DNA of 64,000 nt, taken from positions 186,001 through 250,000 of the forward strand of contig NZ_JACJVO010000002.1 of NCBI RefSeq assembly GCF_014212055.1, in the 5' to 3' direction. Source of the DNA: Cohnella zeiphila (GTDB lineage: Bacteria; Bacillota; Bacilli; Paenibacillales; Paenibacillaceae). Under the pieces are notes generated by a model. It did not search any database. It worked only from the letters and a program-made list of their open reading frames with translations, and had not been told where the DNA came from. A program made the translations under genes and the position numbers. Each line of letters begins with the position of its first letter. The first letter of the stretch is position 1. Shown piece by piece: positions 62,277-64,000 of the stretch.

Positions 62277-64000
62277 TTATTCGTCGATTTTCAGAACGGC
62301 CATGAACGCTTCCTGCGGAACCTCCACGTTGCCGACCTGCTTCATCCGCTTCTTGCCTTCCTTTTGCTTCTCCAGCAGCTTCCGCTTCCGCGAGATATCG
62401 CCGCCGTAGCACTTCGCCAGCACGTTTTTGCGCATCGCCTTGATCGTCTCGCGGGAGATGATCTTCTGCCCGACGGCGGCCTGGATCGGCACCTCGAACA
62501 TCTGCCGGGGAATCAGATCCTTCAGCTTCTCGCAGATGACGCGCCCGCGCTGGTAGGCCCGCTCGCGGTGCACGATGAACGACAGGGCGTCGACCTGCTC
62601 GCCGTTGAGCAGAATGTCCATCTTGACCAGGTTGGACTGGCGGTAGCCGGACAGCTCGTAATCGAACGAGGCGTAGCCTTTGGTGCCGGACTTCAATTGG
62701 TCGAAAAAGTCGTATACGATCTCGGCCAGCGGAATGTCGTACTTCAGCGTCACGCGGTTGGCGTCCAGGTACTGCATGTCGATGAACTCGCCGCGTTTGC
62801 CCTGGCACAGCTCCATGATCGCGCCGACGTAATCCTTGGGCACGATGATCGACGCTTTGACGTACGGCTCTTCGACGAATTCGAGCTTGCCGGCTTCCGG
62901 ATACTCGGACGGGTTCGAGATGTCGAGCCGCTGCCCGTTCGTCAGCGTCACCTTGTAAATAACGCTCGGCGCCGTCGTGATGAGCGGGATGTTGAACTCG
63001 CGCTCGATCCGCTCCTGGATGATCTCCATGTGCAGCATGCCGAGAAAACCGCAGCGGAAGCCGAAGCCGAGCGCCTGGGACGTCTCCGGCTCGAAACGCA
63101 GCGAAGCGTCGTTCAGCTCCAGCTTCTCCAGCGCGTCGCGCAGGTCGTTGTAGTCCGACGAATCGATCGGGTACAGGCCGCAGAACACCATCGGGTTGAT
63201 CCGGCGGTAGCCCGGCAGCGCCGTCGCGGTCGAATGCTTGGCGTTCGTGATCGTGTCCCCGACGCGCGTGTCCTTGACGTTCTTGATGGACGCGGTGACG
63301 AAGCCGACGTCGCCCGGCCCGAGCTCGTCGACGACGGTCGCGCGCGGCTTGAACGTGCCGACCTCGACGACGTCAAACGTCGCGCCCGTCGCCATGAACT
63401 TGATCGGCGTGCCGGCGCGGATGGAACCGTCGATGACGCGGATGTAGCAGACGACTCCTTTATAGGCGTCATAGTGGGAATCGAAGATAAGCGCCTTGAG
63501 CGGCGCGTCGATATCGCCCTGCGGAGCCGCAATCTTATGAACGACCTGCTCCAAAATTTCCTTGATGCCGATGCCGTTCTTGGCCGAAGCCAAGACCGCT
63601 TCGCTCGCGTCGAGCCCGATGACGTCCTCGACTTCCTGCTTCACCCGTTCCGGCTCGGCGCTCGGCAGGTCGATCTTGTTGATGACCGGCAAAATTTCGA
63701 GATTGTTGTCGAGCGCCAGATAGACGTTGGCCAGCGTCTGCGCCTCGATGCCTTGGGCGGCGTCGACGATGAGCAGCGCTCCTTCGCAGGCCGCGAGGCT
63801 GCGCGACACCTCGTACGTAAAGTCGACGTGTCCCGGGGTGTCGATCAGATGGAGCGTGTACGTCTCGCCGTCGTCCGCTTTATATTGAAGGCGGACGGCC
63901 TGCAGCTTGATCGTGATGCCGCGCTCGCGCTCCAGGTCCATCGAGTCGAGTATCTGGTCCTGCATCTCCCGGGAAGTCAGCGTCCCCGTGTATTCCAGAA
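62277..64000 (-). CDS. lepA: Elongation factor 4 (LepA), cut by the right edge
   Basis: About 574 residues of a 600-residue GTPase; the first 30 or so residues lie beyond the right edge. The frame stays open to base 64000 ([12 protein letters not shown] is the first visible part). G motifs DTPGHVDF and NKIDLPSA are seen; ERERGITIK is the switch region. Domain II, the EF-G-like domains III and V ([20 protein letters not shown]) and the specific C-terminal domain ending [20 protein letters not shown] follow. It acts on stalled ribosomes by back-translocation in vitro and in 30S biogenesis. The promoter is not in the window. Confidence 0.97.
   Translation of the reverse strand, partial: LEYTGTLTSREMQDQILDSMDLERERGITIKLQAVRLQYKADDGETYTLHLIDTPGHVDFTYEVSRSLAACEGALLIVDAAQGIEAQTLANVYLALDNNLEILPVINKIDLPSAEPERVKQEVEDVIGLDASEAVLASAKNGIGIKEILEQVVHKIAAPQGDIDAPLKALIFDSHYDAYKGVVCYIRVIDGSIRAGTPIKFMATGATFDVVEVGTFKPRATVVDELGPGDVGFVTASIKNVKDTRVGDTITNAKHSTATALPGYRRINPMVFCGLYPIDSSDYNDLRDALEKLELNDASLRFEPETSQALGFGFRCGFLGMLHMEIIQERIEREFNIPLITTAPSVIYKVTLTNGQRLDISNPSEYPEAGKLEFVEEPYVKASIIVPKDYVGAIMELCQGKRGEFIDMQYLDANRVTLKYDIPLAEIVYDFFDQLKSGTKGYASFDYELSGYRQSNLVKMDILLNGEQVDALSFIVHRERAYQRGRVICEKLKDLIPRQMFEVPIQAAVGQKIISRETIKAMRKNVLAKCYGGDISRKRKLLEKQKEGKKRMKQVGNVEVPQEAFMAVLKIDE

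Overview
The window is a high-GC Bacillales chromosome segment, most likely Paenibacillaceae (Paenibacillus or Cohnella type). The evidence is the conserved Firmicutes gene order, a complete set of sporulation-associated yqf genes, sigma-A, sigma-W-like and CIRCE regulatory sites, and a glycyl T-box. I cannot assign genus or species from sequence alone. Almost everything lies on the minus strand, so the natural reading direction is from right to left.

From right to left, the backbone is lepA (cut by the right edge), hemW, hrcA-grpE-dnaK-dnaJ, prmA, a site-2 protease, rsmE, mtaB, a NUDIX-DeoC fusion, a Na/Pi cotransporter, rlmI, addB-addA, a HIT protein, rpsU-yqeY, nfeD-floA, yqfC-yqfD-phoH-pgpH-ybeY-dgkA-cdd-era-yqzL-recO, T-box-glyQS, ppsR, yaiI-dnaG-rpoD, a membrane protein, trmK-nif3, and the RNase P RNA. 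It is the familiar macromolecular-synthesis, heat-shock and tRNA/rRNA modification region known from Bacillus subtilis, with many 4-nt stop/start overlaps that point to translational coupling.

Accessory material is inserted at several points. At the left end are a lytic transglycosylase start, a DUF1540 protein, YpuI, a secreted subtilase and a BdbD-BdbC thiol oxidase pair. At 38.4-40.9 kb is an ArsR-type regulator convergent with a degenerate group II intron remnant that sits directly behind a transcription terminator. At 43.5-45.6 kb two repeat-rich intergenic regions flank the NUDIX-DeoC gene: a 51-bp minisatellite and a dispersed 16-bp inverted motif. At 49.6-50.7 kb are an AbrB-type regulator with added zinc-ribbon and HTH-like parts and two small stress-like genes. 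At 56-61 kb a GNAT enzyme, a TrmB regulator with a Fsr-like MFS pump, and a SDR/AraC pair separate hrcA from hemW.

I did not find CRISPR arrays, prophage, tRNA or 16S/23S rRNA genes, or a plausible defence island. The observations most worth follow-up are the NUDIX-DeoC fusion, the 51-bp tandem repeat, the intron remnant, the chimeric AbrB regulator and the sigma-W-type promoter in front of nfeD-floA.
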